From contig JAFQDD010000013.1 of the NCBI GenBank assembly GCA_017416145.1, positions 1 through 59,390 of the forward strand: a stretch of 59,390 bases of DNA. The letters run 5' to 3'. A program made the translations under genes and the position numbers. The stretch is from Spirochaetaceae bacterium. GTDB lineage: Bacteria; Spirochaetota; Spirochaetia; Treponematales; Treponemataceae. The notes below the pieces were generated by a model. That model saw nothing but the letters and a program-made list of their open reading frames with translations, did not search any database and was not told the origin of the DNA. Shown here in pieces: positions 17,150 through 25,626 of this stretch (positions within the stretch are counted from its first letter, which is position 1; every line of letters starts with the position of its first letter).

Positions 17150-18682
17150 ATGGTAGAAAAATATAGAATTGTTATTGGATGTGAAATCCACTGTCAGCTT
17201 ACAACAAAAACAAAGGCTTTTTGTGCCTGTGAAAATAAATACGGTGGAATGCCAGATACTCGAGTTTGTCCAGTTTGTTTAGGTTTACCAGGAGCAATGC
17301 CACGGGTAAGCAAAGGTTACGTTGAAATGGGTGTTGTAGCTGGAACTGCTTTGAATTGTGGAATTTCACGTTTTACAAAGTTTGATCGCAAACACTATTT
17401 TTATCCAGACTTGGCAAAGGGGTACCAAATTACCCAATACGATATTCCTTTGTGTAAAGACGGATTTGTAGATCTTCCTTATATCAAGTTGCCAGAAACT
17501 TCTCAGCCTGGTGGGGAAAACTACTATGACAAAACTTTTGCTGGGGATAATAACAACATTGACAATATGTATAAGCGTGTTCGTGTTGAAAGAATTCACC
17601 TAGAAGAAGACGTAGGAAAATCTTTGCACTTAGAGGGAAAATACAGCTATATTGACTACAACCGTTGTGGAACACCTCTTATCGAAATTGTTACAAAACC
17701 AGATATGAACAGCCCAGAAGAAGCTGCTTTGTTTATGGAAACTGTGCAAGAAATTCTACGCTATGTTGGTGTAACAAACGGTAACCTAGAAGAAGGAAAT
17801 ATGCGTTGTGATGCTAACATTAACCTAACAGTTTGGGAAGATGGAAAAGAATATCACACACCAATTAGTGAAATCAAAAACTTAAACTCATTCCGTGCAA
17901 TCAAAGACGCTTGTGCTTACGAAGCAAAACGCCAACTAGATGAGTTTATAAACGATAGACAGCCTTTCGACCCAGGTTTTAAAAACACTATGGGTTGGGA
18001 TGAAGTAAACGGAAAAACAGTTGTTCAACGTACAAAAAATAGTTTTGTAGACTATCGTTTTGTGGTTGAGCCTGATATTAAACCATTTAGTTTGTCTGAA
18101 GAGTTTATTTCAGAAAACGCAGCAAAAGTAGGGGAACTTCCAGAACAAAAACGTCAACGTCTAAAGAAAGAATTTGGTCTAAGCGATTTTGATGTTGAAA
18201 CTCTTACATCATCTAAGGCTTTAGCAACTTGGTTTGAAGAAGCTGCCAAAGATTCAAAAGACGTTAAAAAAACTGCAAACATTATTCTTGCAGAACTTTT
18301 AGCTGTTCTAAACGAAAAAGAACAAACTGTAACAGATTTGGAAATTACCCCAAAACATATTGCTGAACTTTCTAATGCAATGGCTGAAAATAAAATTACT
18401 TCTAAGCAAGGAAAAGATGTTTTTGCAGAAATGATGGAAACAGCTAAACTTCCTTCAAAAATTATTGAAGAAAAGGGAATGGTTGTGGTTTCAGACACAG
18501 GTGCCATTGAAAACTTTGTAAAAGAAGTAATTGCAGAAAATCCAAAGGCTATTGCTGACTACAAAAATGGAAAAACAAACGTAGTTGGTTGGTTAATGGG
18601 GCAAGTTATGAAAAAATCTGGTGGAAAGGCTAGTCCAAAAACTGCCACAGAATTGCTAAAAGCAGAACTTGAAAAAGCATAA
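17150..18682 (+). CDS. gatB: Asp/Glu-tRNA amidotransferase subunit B
   Basis: A 510-residue protein containing the GatB cradle: GCEIHCQL near the start, a zinc-site cysteine pattern CACENKYGGMPDTRVCPVC, YPDLAKGYQITQY, and HLEEDVGKS, followed by the helical and YqeY-like tail that recognises tRNA (ending KASPKTATELLKAELEK). It activates the tRNA-bound Glu with ATP and receives ammonia from GatA. Last gene of the gat operon; a terminator follows about 30 nt later. Confidence 0.97.
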   Translation: MVEKYRIVIGCEIHCQLTTKTKAFCACENKYGGMPDTRVCPVCLGLPGAMPRVSKGYVEMGVVAGTALNCGISRFTKFDRKHYFYPDLAKGYQITQYDIPLCKDGFVDLPYIKLPETSQPGGENYYDKTFAGDNNNIDNMYKRVRVERIHLEEDVGKSLHLEGKYSYIDYNRCGTPLIEIVTKPDMNSPEEAALFMETVQEILRYVGVTNGNLEEGNMRCDANINLTVWEDGKEYHTPISEIKNLNSFRAIKDACAYEAKRQLDEFINDRQPFDPGFKNTMGWDEVNGKTVVQRTKNSFVDYRFVVEPDIKPFSLSEEFISENAAKVGELPEQKRQRLKKEFGLSDFDVETLTSSKALATWFEEAAKDSKDVKKTANIILAELLAVLNEKEQTVTDLEITPKHIAELSNAMAENKITSKQGKDVFAEMMETAKLPSKIIEEKGMVVVSDTGAIENFVKEVIAENPKAIADYKNGKTNVVGWLMGQVMKKSGGKASPKTATELLKAELEKA

Positions 18683-18714
18683 TTTGAAACAAAACTAATA
18701 CCAAATTGATATTA

Positions 18715-18744
18715 AAATCCTCAAAGTTCTTTGGGGATTTTTTT
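18715..18744 (+). terminator. Intrinsic terminator after gatB
   Basis: Arms AAATCCTCAAAG and CTTTGGGGATTT pair with one G-T wobble and run directly into seven T residues. It ends the gat operon, 20 nt before the next ATG. Confidence 0.8.
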
Positions 18745-18763
18745 CAAATATAAACGAGGAATA

Positions 18764-19687
18764 ATGAATCAAGAAGCAGTTTGTTGGCTAAAAGATGAAA
18801 TAAAAAAACGCTATGGCAATGTAAAACGTGCTAGAGGAATCTATCTTTATACAGAAAAATCTGTGCGCTTAACAGATTGTTTTTTAGATGGAGGAAGAGC
18901 TATTCTTGGTCATGGGGGCGGCAAGGCAAAAACCGCTTTTAAAGACTGTTTTGAACGGGGAGCAAACGGCTTTTACGACTCTGGCCTTTTATCAGCCTTT
19001 GAAAAAGCTGTAAAACAGCTGCTCCCAAGGAATTTCACAACAATTCGTTTATACACTGAAAAAACTGCCGCCCCACTAGAGGGAATTAGCTTTTTTTCAG
19101 AAAGTTCCCCAAAAAAAGCGGGTGCAGCTTTTGAGCAGACTAGCTTTCCTTTAGAAAGTGCCCGAGAGAAAGCTGAACCAGTTTTGTGGCGGCCTTGGTT
19201 AGAAATCTCTGGAAAATCCACAGAACAACCAACCGGATATCCAAAAATCCAAATTGTTCACAATGTAGAAGGTGATTTTCCAGCCATTGTAAAAATAGTG
19301 CCGCCATTTCCTTATGCCACAGAACTTTGCGTATACGCTTTTTCTACAGCTTGTGGCGAAGAAATGCTACGAAATCTCCCAAAAAATGATATTGTACCAG
19401 CTCCATTACTTGCAGCTTTTACTCGTGGATTTTACGATTTAAAAATTGCCCTTGGAACATACACAGAAAATGACTTCAAAGCAAACTCAAAGGTTTTTGA
19501 GCCATTTTTTATTAGAAATCAATGTTATTTATTCCCAAAAATTCCAGAAGAAAAGTACAAAGATTTTGTGCTAAAATGTCTTGATATAGGAATTGTAATT
19601 TCTCCAGATTATAATGTGCCTTCTATTATGCCTTGGAGAGCAAATCCTGGAGATTTAAAGAAAATATCAAAGGTTTTTGGAGAGTAA
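18764..19687 (+). CDS. Aminotransferase-like protein lacking the PLP-lysine core
   Basis: A 307-residue protein. Its N-terminus (RLTDCFLDGGRAILGHGGGK) resembles the opening of class III aminotransferases, and its C-terminus (GIVISPDYNVPSIMPWRANPGDLKKI) resembles their closing domain. The middle is too short for the usual large domain, and no PLP-binding lysine segment is recognisable. It may be a reduced fold-type I homologue with another role. The ATG at 18764 is chosen because ACGAGGA lies just upstream; the earlier TTG falls inside the terminator. The following gene starts 1 nt after its stop. Confidence 0.55.
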   Translation: MNQEAVCWLKDEIKKRYGNVKRARGIYLYTEKSVRLTDCFLDGGRAILGHGGGKAKTAFKDCFERGANGFYDSGLLSAFEKAVKQLLPRNFTTIRLYTEKTAAPLEGISFFSESSPKKAGAAFEQTSFPLESAREKAEPVLWRPWLEISGKSTEQPTGYPKIQIVHNVEGDFPAIVKIVPPFPYATELCVYAFSTACGEEMLRNLPKNDIVPAPLLAAFTRGFYDLKIALGTYTENDFKANSKVFEPFFIRNQCYLFPKIPEEKYKDFVLKCLDIGIVISPDYNVPSIMPWRANPGDLKKISKVFGE

Positions 19688-19688
19688 A

Positions 19689-19985
19689 ATGACAGAGCCA
19701 GAAGTATTGTTATTTATTATAAAACTTGTTTTAGGTGGAATTTTGGCTTTTTTGGCAATTCTCGTATGGTCAAAAACTCGGGACGCGGCTTGGTTTTTTC
19801 TAGTTTCGGGAACAATTTTGGCTTATTGTGGCGTAGTTTACGAAATGCTAAAATCCTTTGGAATCATAACCAAAACTTTTTATTTGCTTTGGAATATTCC
19901 AATAATTGATTTATGTTTCGTGGTAATTCCTTCATTATTTTTTATTGTGGGATTTATCATTATGATTGCAAAATCCAAGTATTGA
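19689..19985 (+). CDS. Small three-helix membrane protein
   Basis: A 98-residue, very hydrophobic protein with three membrane segments and a short basic tail. No family is recognised. The ATG at 19689 is preferred over an in-frame TTG at 19677 because GGAGAG lies 4 nt before the ATG and the TTG would overlap the upstream gene. It is probably co-expressed with the aminotransferase-like gene. Confidence 0.6.
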   Translation: MTEPEVLLFIIKLVLGGILAFLAILVWSKTRDAAWFFLVSGTILAYCGVVYEMLKSFGIITKTFYLLWNIPIIDLCFVVIPSLFFIVGFIIMIAKSKY

Positions 19986-20034
19986 TAAAGGTTTTTTCTA
20001 TAGACAAAATCCTTAGACAAAATCCTTTTTCCAC

Positions 20035-20063
20035 TTGAAATATATTCATATCTTTTTTATTAT
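20035..20063 (+). promoter_or_regulatory. Promoter of the LolA-like/RodZ-like/rimO cluster
   Basis: TTGAAA (20035), 17-nt spacer, TATTAT (20058-20063). It predicts a leader of about 37 nt before the ATG at 20107, so this gene uses a normal leader. A tandem 13-mer TAGACAAAATCCT lies just upstream (about 20000-20027). Confidence 0.65.
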
Positions 20064-20106
20064 ATATCTAATAAAATCGAAAAATTTTACCTTGGGAAAT
20101 CAAGTT

Positions 20107-20793
20107 ATGAAAAAAATTATATCTATTCTATTATTTTTTGTTGTGTTTACTTCAGGATTTTTGTTCGCACAAACAATTCTTACAGCAAGTGAATATTTTA
20201 AATCTGTTTCAGAATATTATGGAACAATCAACGACTATACTGCAAACGTAAAAATTGCAGCAAATAAACAAGAAATGGAAGGTTTTGTATCTTTTAAAAA
20301 GCCAAACCTTCTTAGAATTGATTTTACATCTCCGCAAGATCAAGTTATCTGTTTTACAGGGGATACATTGACAATTTATCTTCCAACATTGGATTCAGCA
20401 ATGGTTCAAGGTTTGGAAAAAAATACAGATCCTTCAGCATCTGGAGCAAATCTTGCAACTCCACAAGGTTTGTATCTTATGAGTCGATATTATTATGTGT
20501 CTTATGAGTCAGGGCAAACTCCTGTTCCTTACGAGGAAGGTTCTGATGAAATGGTTATAAATCTTATTCTTTCTAGGAAAAATGTTTCTGAAGGATTTAA
20601 GCAAATTAAACTTTCAATTTCGGCTGATACCCAGTTAATTCGCTGTGTTGAGGCAATTCAGGCAACTACAGATGAAGTTTTTAAGTTTGAGTTTGATTCT
20701 TATACCATCAATCAAGGAATTCCTGCAGAACGATTTATTTACGATTATCCATCTTCTGCAAACAGTTACAACAACTTTTTATTTAGTGAATAA
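20107..20793 (+). CDS. LolA-like outer-membrane lipoprotein carrier protein
   Basis: A 228-residue secreted protein with a signal peptide (MKKIISILLFFVVFTSGFLFA-Q). The mature half follows the LolA pattern: AxEYFKSVSEYYGTINDYTANVKI, then EGFVSFKKPNLLRIDFTSP, then ICFTGDTLTIYLP. LolA proteins ferry lipoproteins across the periplasm; many lipoproteins are encoded nearby. The ATG at 20107 is used because the promoter occupies the longer ORF. It is 22 nt upstream of the RodZ-like gene. Confidence 0.78.
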   Translation: MKKIISILLFFVVFTSGFLFAQTILTASEYFKSVSEYYGTINDYTANVKIAANKQEMEGFVSFKKPNLLRIDFTSPQDQVICFTGDTLTIYLPTLDSAMVQGLEKNTDPSASGANLATPQGLYLMSRYYYVSYESGQTPVPYEEGSDEMVINLILSRKNVSEGFKQIKLSISADTQLIRCVEAIQATTDEVFKFEFDSYTINQGIPAERFIYDYPSSANSYNNFLFSE

Positions 20794-20815
20794 TTATTTT
20801 TGAGAGTAGGGGAAA

Positions 20816-21910
20816 ATGGAAAGTTTCGGAAGAATTTTAAAATCAGTTAGAGAAGAAAAACAAATTGATATTGAACAAATTGCTGGTGAAACATCAATTT
20901 CAAAAGAATATTTAATTGCTTTAGAAGAAGAAAATCTTGAAGTAATTCCAGGAAGTACATACACAGTTGGATTTTTGAGAAATTACTCAGATTATCTTGG
21001 CTGTGATACAAAATATTTATTAGATTTATATCACGCAAAAATATTACAAGAAACTCCAACTCCTGCAGAACTTTTGCAAATTGGGAAAGGTCCAACTAGA
21101 ATAATTTTGTGGTCTTTACTTGGGGCTGTAATTTTAGCTGGTTTGATTGTTGGTGGAATCTTTTTGTACAAGCATTTAGATAAAAAATCAAAAGAAGGCA
21201 TCACAACTGTAAATATGGAACGATTGGAAAATAGAACATATATTCTTTCCTATGATCCAATTACAGTTCGTGTTTACGATGGAGATGTTTTACGTATTCC
21301 GTTTACATCTGGTGATGTGGATGTGAAAATTAGTTCTTCTCAAGATGAATTACGCTTAGAAACTCCAATTGGTATTCAGGTTGTGGATTTAGGTGAAGAA
21401 TTAAGTTTAGATATAAATGGAAATGGTGTTCCTGATATTAGTTTGTTTTTGTCTGATGTGTCAAAAGGCGAAACAGCTCGTGGTGCTGAGATTAGAATGT
21501 TCCTAAAACCAGAAGCTGCAGCAAGTATTAGCGTTGAAATTGATGATTCTGATATTCCTTTGGAATCAACTTTAGAAAATACAAAGCAAATTGTTTTATT
21601 TGAAGGAACTCGAGCATATCCATTTACTTTGATTGCTTCTTTCCGTGGTGTATGTATTTTCAGATATCAGTCTGATAGAAAAGATTTGGTTGAGGACTAT
21701 TTCACAAGTGGAGATGTATTAAATTGCACCTCTAATAATGCTCTACGCCTTTGGATGAGCAACGCCAATGCTGTGAAAATGCAAATCCAAGGTGATGGAA
21801 AAACAGTTGATTTGGAAATTGGAAAACCTGGTCAAGCTTTGGTTCAAGATATTAGATGGATTCGTGATGCTCAAGGAATTTATAAACTGGTGGTTTTAGA
21901 AGTTGAATAA
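20816..21910 (+). CDS. RodZ-like helix-turn-helix membrane protein
   Basis: A 364-residue protein: an N-terminal HTH_25-type domain (LKSVREEKQIDIEQIAGETSISKEYLIALEEENLEVIPGSTYTVGFLRNY is the family pattern, about residues 6-57), one membrane helix (about 98-119), then an extracytoplasmic beta-rich region ending in a DUF4115-like domain. RodZ links MreB filaments to the membrane and the elongation machinery. The start has AGGGGA 6 nt upstream. It overlaps rimO by 8 nt. Confidence 0.8.
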   Translation: MESFGRILKSVREEKQIDIEQIAGETSISKEYLIALEEENLEVIPGSTYTVGFLRNYSDYLGCDTKYLLDLYHAKILQETPTPAELLQIGKGPTRIILWSLLGAVILAGLIVGGIFLYKHLDKKSKEGITTVNMERLENRTYILSYDPITVRVYDGDVLRIPFTSGDVDVKISSSQDELRLETPIGIQVVDLGEELSLDINGNGVPDISLFLSDVSKGETARGAEIRMFLKPEAAASISVEIDDSDIPLESTLENTKQIVLFEGTRAYPFTLIASFRGVCIFRYQSDRKDLVEDYFTSGDVLNCTSNNALRLWMSNANAVKMQIQGDGKTVDLEIGKPGQALVQDIRWIRDAQGIYKLVVLEVE

Positions 21911-23318
21911 GTTTTTTTTAGATCAACACGGCTGTGCAAAAAATCAAGTTGATGGAGAAATTCTTATTACTCGGCTTTTGGAAAAGGGTTTTTCCATGGT
22001 GGAAAATCCAGAGGAAGCAGATGTAATTTTAATAAATACTTGTGGATTTATTGAAAGTGCAAAACAAGAATCCTTAGAATCAGTTTTTGCGGCACGAAAC
22101 CAGTATCCAACTAAAAAAATCATTTTATGTGGTTGTCTTGCAGAACGTTACGCTGAAGATTTTGCAGAGGAATTAGCTTCTGAAGTAGATGCGATTCTAG
22201 GAAATGGCGATTTATCTCTCATCGATGAAATTTTAGATAATCTACTTTCAGATAAAACAAATACTTCAATAGCAAAAAACTCACCTATAATAAAAAAAGC
22301 TCCACAAGAAGGAGTTTGTTCTCAAGAGCGAAAGCATTTATTGGGGTTTCCAGGCAGTGCTTACGTGAAAATTACAGAAGGATGCAATAATTGTTGTAGT
22401 TTTTGTGCAATTCCTGTGATTCGCGGAAAATTAAGAAGTAGAACACAAGAAGCCATTATTCAAGAAATCGAAAGTCTTCTTTCAAAGGGCATTTTTGAGA
22501 TTAACTTGATTGGTCAAGATTTGGCTGCTTTTGGGCGAGATGGGGTTTCTGTTGGAAAGTCAAATCATCCAATGTATTTTGAGGGAAAAAGTCCGCTTTC
22601 TGAATTATTGGAAAAGATTTCAAATATTAAAGGAAAATTTTGGCTTCGTCTTTTGTATATTCATCCCGATCATTTTCCAATGGATATTATTCCAATTATC
22701 CAAAAAGATAATCGTATTCTTCCATATTTTGATATTCCTTTCCAAAGTGGAAGCTCTGAAGTTTTGGCTTCAATGAATAGAACGGGAACAACTGAAAGTT
22801 ATACAGAATTAGTAAAAAAACTTCGTAGTGAATTGGAATTCTCTAGTATTAGAACAACATTTTTGTGTGGATTTCCAGGCGAAACTGATAAACAAGCGAA
22901 GGAAACTGAAACATTTGTGAAGAATATTGAGCCAGATTGGTCAGGTTGCTTTCCTTACAGTCGTGAGGAAGAAACAGTTGCATACCAACTTCCAAAACAG
23001 GTTTCCACAAAAAAGGCAGAAGCCCGTGCAGAAAAATTAGTTGAAATACAAACGAAAATCACCGAAGAACGATTAAAACAACATCTCGAAAAAAAATATG
23101 ATGTTTTGATTGAAGAAATAATTGATGATGTTGAAAATGATTTGGGAATTGCTTTAGGTCGTGCTTGGTTTCAAGCTCCAGAAGTAGACGGTGCTTGTAT
23201 TGTAACTTATGATTTAGACGACAAAAATGCTTTAGAAAAAATCCAACCAGGAAAAGTGATTTCTGCAAAAGTTTTGGGCGTTACTGGAGTTGATGTAAAT
23301 ACTGTTTTTCTAAACTAA
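21903..23318 (+). CDS. rimO: Ribosomal protein S12 methylthiotransferase RimO
   Basis: A 471-residue methylthiotransferase. The MTTase domain starts at once (DQHGCAKNQVDGE, then INTCGFIESAKQES and CGCLAERY), giving the auxiliary-cluster cysteines. The radical SAM motif is CNNCCSFC in KITEGCNNCCSFCAIP, and a TRAM-like domain closes the protein. RimO adds a methylthio group to Asp89 of ribosomal protein S12. CAKN and VDGE identify RimO over MiaB. The start codon must be TTG at 21903, since the family motif starts 7 residues later and no ATG is available; it overlaps the RodZ-like stop by 8 nt. Confidence 0.9.
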   Translation: MNKFFLDQHGCAKNQVDGEILITRLLEKGFSMVENPEEADVILINTCGFIESAKQESLESVFAARNQYPTKKIILCGCLAERYAEDFAEELASEVDAILGNGDLSLIDEILDNLLSDKTNTSIAKNSPIIKKAPQEGVCSQERKHLLGFPGSAYVKITEGCNNCCSFCAIPVIRGKLRSRTQEAIIQEIESLLSKGIFEINLIGQDLAAFGRDGVSVGKSNHPMYFEGKSPLSELLEKISNIKGKFWLRLLYIHPDHFPMDIIPIIQKDNRILPYFDIPFQSGSSEVLASMNRTGTTESYTELVKKLRSELEFSSIRTTFLCGFPGETDKQAKETETFVKNIEPDWSGCFPYSREEETVAYQLPKQVSTKKAEARAEKLVEIQTKITEERLKQHLEKKYDVLIEEIIDDVENDLGIALGRAWFQAPEVDGACIVTYDLDDKNALEKIQPGKVISAKVLGVTGVDVNTVFLN

Positions 23319-23331
23319 AAACGAGGACAAA

Positions 23332-25626
23332 ATGACACAAGACTATTTATCGGTTTTGAATCCTGAACAGTTGGAAGCTGTTACTCATACTGGTTCTCCT
23401 TTGCTTATTTTAGCTGGAGCTGGTTCTGGAAAAACTCGTGTTATTACAACAAAAATTGCCTATCTTATTGATGAACAAAATATTGAGCCTTGGAAAATTT
23501 TAGCTGTTACTTTCACCAAAAAAGCAGCAACAGAAATGCGAGAAAGAGCTGAAAAACTTTGTGAAAGAGCTGTAAAATCACAAATAAAAACTTTTCACTC
23601 TTTTGGAGCTTGGCTTTTGCGGCTCTATGGAAATTTTGCTGGAATTGATTCAAATTTTACAGTTTACGATGATGATGATATGGTTTCCCTTTTGGTGAAG
23701 GCGGCTCCACAACTGTCAAAACAACAAGCATCCATTGTGGCTCACAAAATTGCTTTGGCAAAAGATTATTGTCTCACTCCTGAAAACCCAGATTTGCGAA
23801 TAATTGATTCTGATGCAGAATTTGCAGAATTGTATGGGCTTTATGAAAATCGTCTTCGTGAAACTGGAAATGTGGATTTTGGTGATTTGATAATGCTTCC
23901 TGTTTTGATGATGGAAAAAAATCCTGATTTACGAAATTATATCCAAAATCAGTTTAAAGTTATAATGGTGGATGAATATCAAGACTCCAACGTGGCTCAG
24001 TTTCGTTTTTTGAAAAATCTTGTTGGGGAAAATACATATTTGTGCGTGGTTGGGGATGATGACCAGTCAATTTACAAATTTCGTGGTGCTGATATTAACA
24101 ATATTTTGGATTTTCAAAAAGAATTTAATAATACGAAAATTATTCGATTGGTAAAAAATTATCGTTCCACAAGTCAAATATTAAAATGTGCAGATGATGT
24201 TGTGAAAAATAATAAATCTCGTCTTGGAAAAACTTTGGAAGCGGTGAGGGGAGAAGGGAAAAAGCCTGTTTTAGCTTTTGTGCCAAGTGGAGATGATGAA
24301 GCAACATTTTGTGGAGAACTTGTTTCTCAATCGAATAAAAAAGGTGTTCCCTATTCTGATTGGGCAGTTTTGTATAGAACTAACGCTCAATCATTAAATT
24401 TTGAAAAAGTTTTTAATCAGCGAAAAATACCTTATGTAATTGTAGGTTCGTTAAAGTTTTTTGAGCGTGAAGAAATAAAAGACTTAATTTGTTTTTGTAA
24501 ATTTATAGCGAATCCTATGGACGAGTTGGCTTTTGAACGAATTATCAATAAACCAGCTCGTGGAATTGGGAAAGTTTCTGTTGAAAAGATAATCAACTTT
24601 GCAAAAGAAAGCAAAAAATCTTCTCTAATTGAAACGGATGGAATATTAGAAGCATGTTTTCAAATGAAAGGTTTATCAAAAAAAACTCAAGAAGGAGTTT
24701 CTTTTTTTGGAAATCTCATAAAAGATTTAAAAGAAATACTAATTTCCAACGAAGGTAAAAAAACAGAAATAGAAACCTTAGCAGATTTTTCTTTGGATTT
24801 TGAAACAATTTTGCAACAACAAGAAAATCAATTAAAAGAATTCTCTGAAAATTCCGCAGAAGAAAATACTTTATCCAAATTAATAGAAACTATAATCAAA
24901 AAAAGTGGTTTGGCTGAATATTATGCTTCTATTGACGAAACAACTGGAACTCAAAAAGTGCTAAATATGCAAGAATTGTGTTCTGTGGCACGAGATTTTC
25001 CAAACAATATGGAAGGTTTGTCTAGATTTTTGGATCAACTTGAACTGGATAGAAGTTTGGAAACTGAAAATTCATCAGATGATGAGAACAAAAATGCTGT
25101 AACTTTGATTACTTTGCACAATACAAAGGGATTGGAGTTTCCAAAGGTTGTGATTTCTGGTATGGAATACGGAATTTTTCCACGTCGAGAAAAAACTCCT
25201 GATGAATTAGAAGAAGAGCGAAGATTGTTTTATGTTGGTATAACTCGAGCCAAGGATCATTTATATTTAACCAGTAGCAAATTGAGAGTTTTGTATGGTC
25301 GACTTGAAGCTATGGAAGTTTCTCCATTTTTGGGAGAAATCAATCCTGAAAATCTAGATGTGTTGGGAAATCAGCCACCAAGTTACAAAAGATTTTTTTC
25401 AAAGGGTAATTCTTCTGAAAATGGGGAAAATTTAGACCATCCTCTTGCAAAACGCTGGAAAAAAGGTGCTTTTGTTTATCACGATGATTACGGAACTGGG
25501 CAAATAATAAATTGTTCAATAACCGAAGATGAAGAATATTGTATTGGTGTTCAGTTTGAAACTGGGGAAAAAAAGAAGTTTTTACCTAAATATCAGCAGA
25601 ATCATTTGACACTAGTAGTTGAGTAA
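23332..25626 (+). CDS. UvrD/PcrA-type DNA helicase
   Basis: A 764-residue superfamily 1A helicase. Motifs appear in order: Q-motif LNPEQLEAV, Walker A AGAGSGKT, motif Ia AVTFTKKAATEMRERA, Walker B VDEYQDSN, motif III GDDDQSIYKFRGA, motif IV VKNYRST, motif V TLHNTKGLEF and motif VI ERRLFYVGITRA. It unwinds DNA 3' to 5' in repair and replication restart. Length fits PcrA/UvrD. The C-terminal segment (KGAFVYHDDYGTGQI) is the RNA polymerase-binding Tudor-like fold seen in PcrA. It has a good site ACGAGGA before the ATG and overlaps the convergent EAL gene by 41 bp. Confidence 0.93.
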   Translation: MTQDYLSVLNPEQLEAVTHTGSPLLILAGAGSGKTRVITTKIAYLIDEQNIEPWKILAVTFTKKAATEMRERAEKLCERAVKSQIKTFHSFGAWLLRLYGNFAGIDSNFTVYDDDDMVSLLVKAAPQLSKQQASIVAHKIALAKDYCLTPENPDLRIIDSDAEFAELYGLYENRLRETGNVDFGDLIMLPVLMMEKNPDLRNYIQNQFKVIMVDEYQDSNVAQFRFLKNLVGENTYLCVVGDDDQSIYKFRGADINNILDFQKEFNNTKIIRLVKNYRSTSQILKCADDVVKNNKSRLGKTLEAVRGEGKKPVLAFVPSGDDEATFCGELVSQSNKKGVPYSDWAVLYRTNAQSLNFEKVFNQRKIPYVIVGSLKFFEREEIKDLICFCKFIANPMDELAFERIINKPARGIGKVSVEKIINFAKESKKSSLIETDGILEACFQMKGLSKKTQEGVSFFGNLIKDLKEILISNEGKKTEIETLADFSLDFETILQQQENQLKEFSENSAEENTLSKLIETIIKKSGLAEYYASIDETTGTQKVLNMQELCSVARDFPNNMEGLSRFLDQLELDRSLETENSSDDENKNAVTLITLHNTKGLEFPKVVISGMEYGIFPRREKTPDELEEERRLFYVGITRAKDHLYLTSSKLRVLYGRLEAMEVSPFLGEINPENLDVLGNQPPSYKRFFSKGNSSENGENLDHPLAKRWKKGAFVYHDDYGTGQIINCSITEDEEYCIGVQFETGEKKKFLPKYQQNHLTLVVE

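Noticed and set aside
21903-21911. Frameshift between the RodZ-like gene and rimO
   Set aside because: The RodZ-like protein has a complete C-terminus and rimO a plausible TTG start; an 8-nt overlap with coupling explains the layout.
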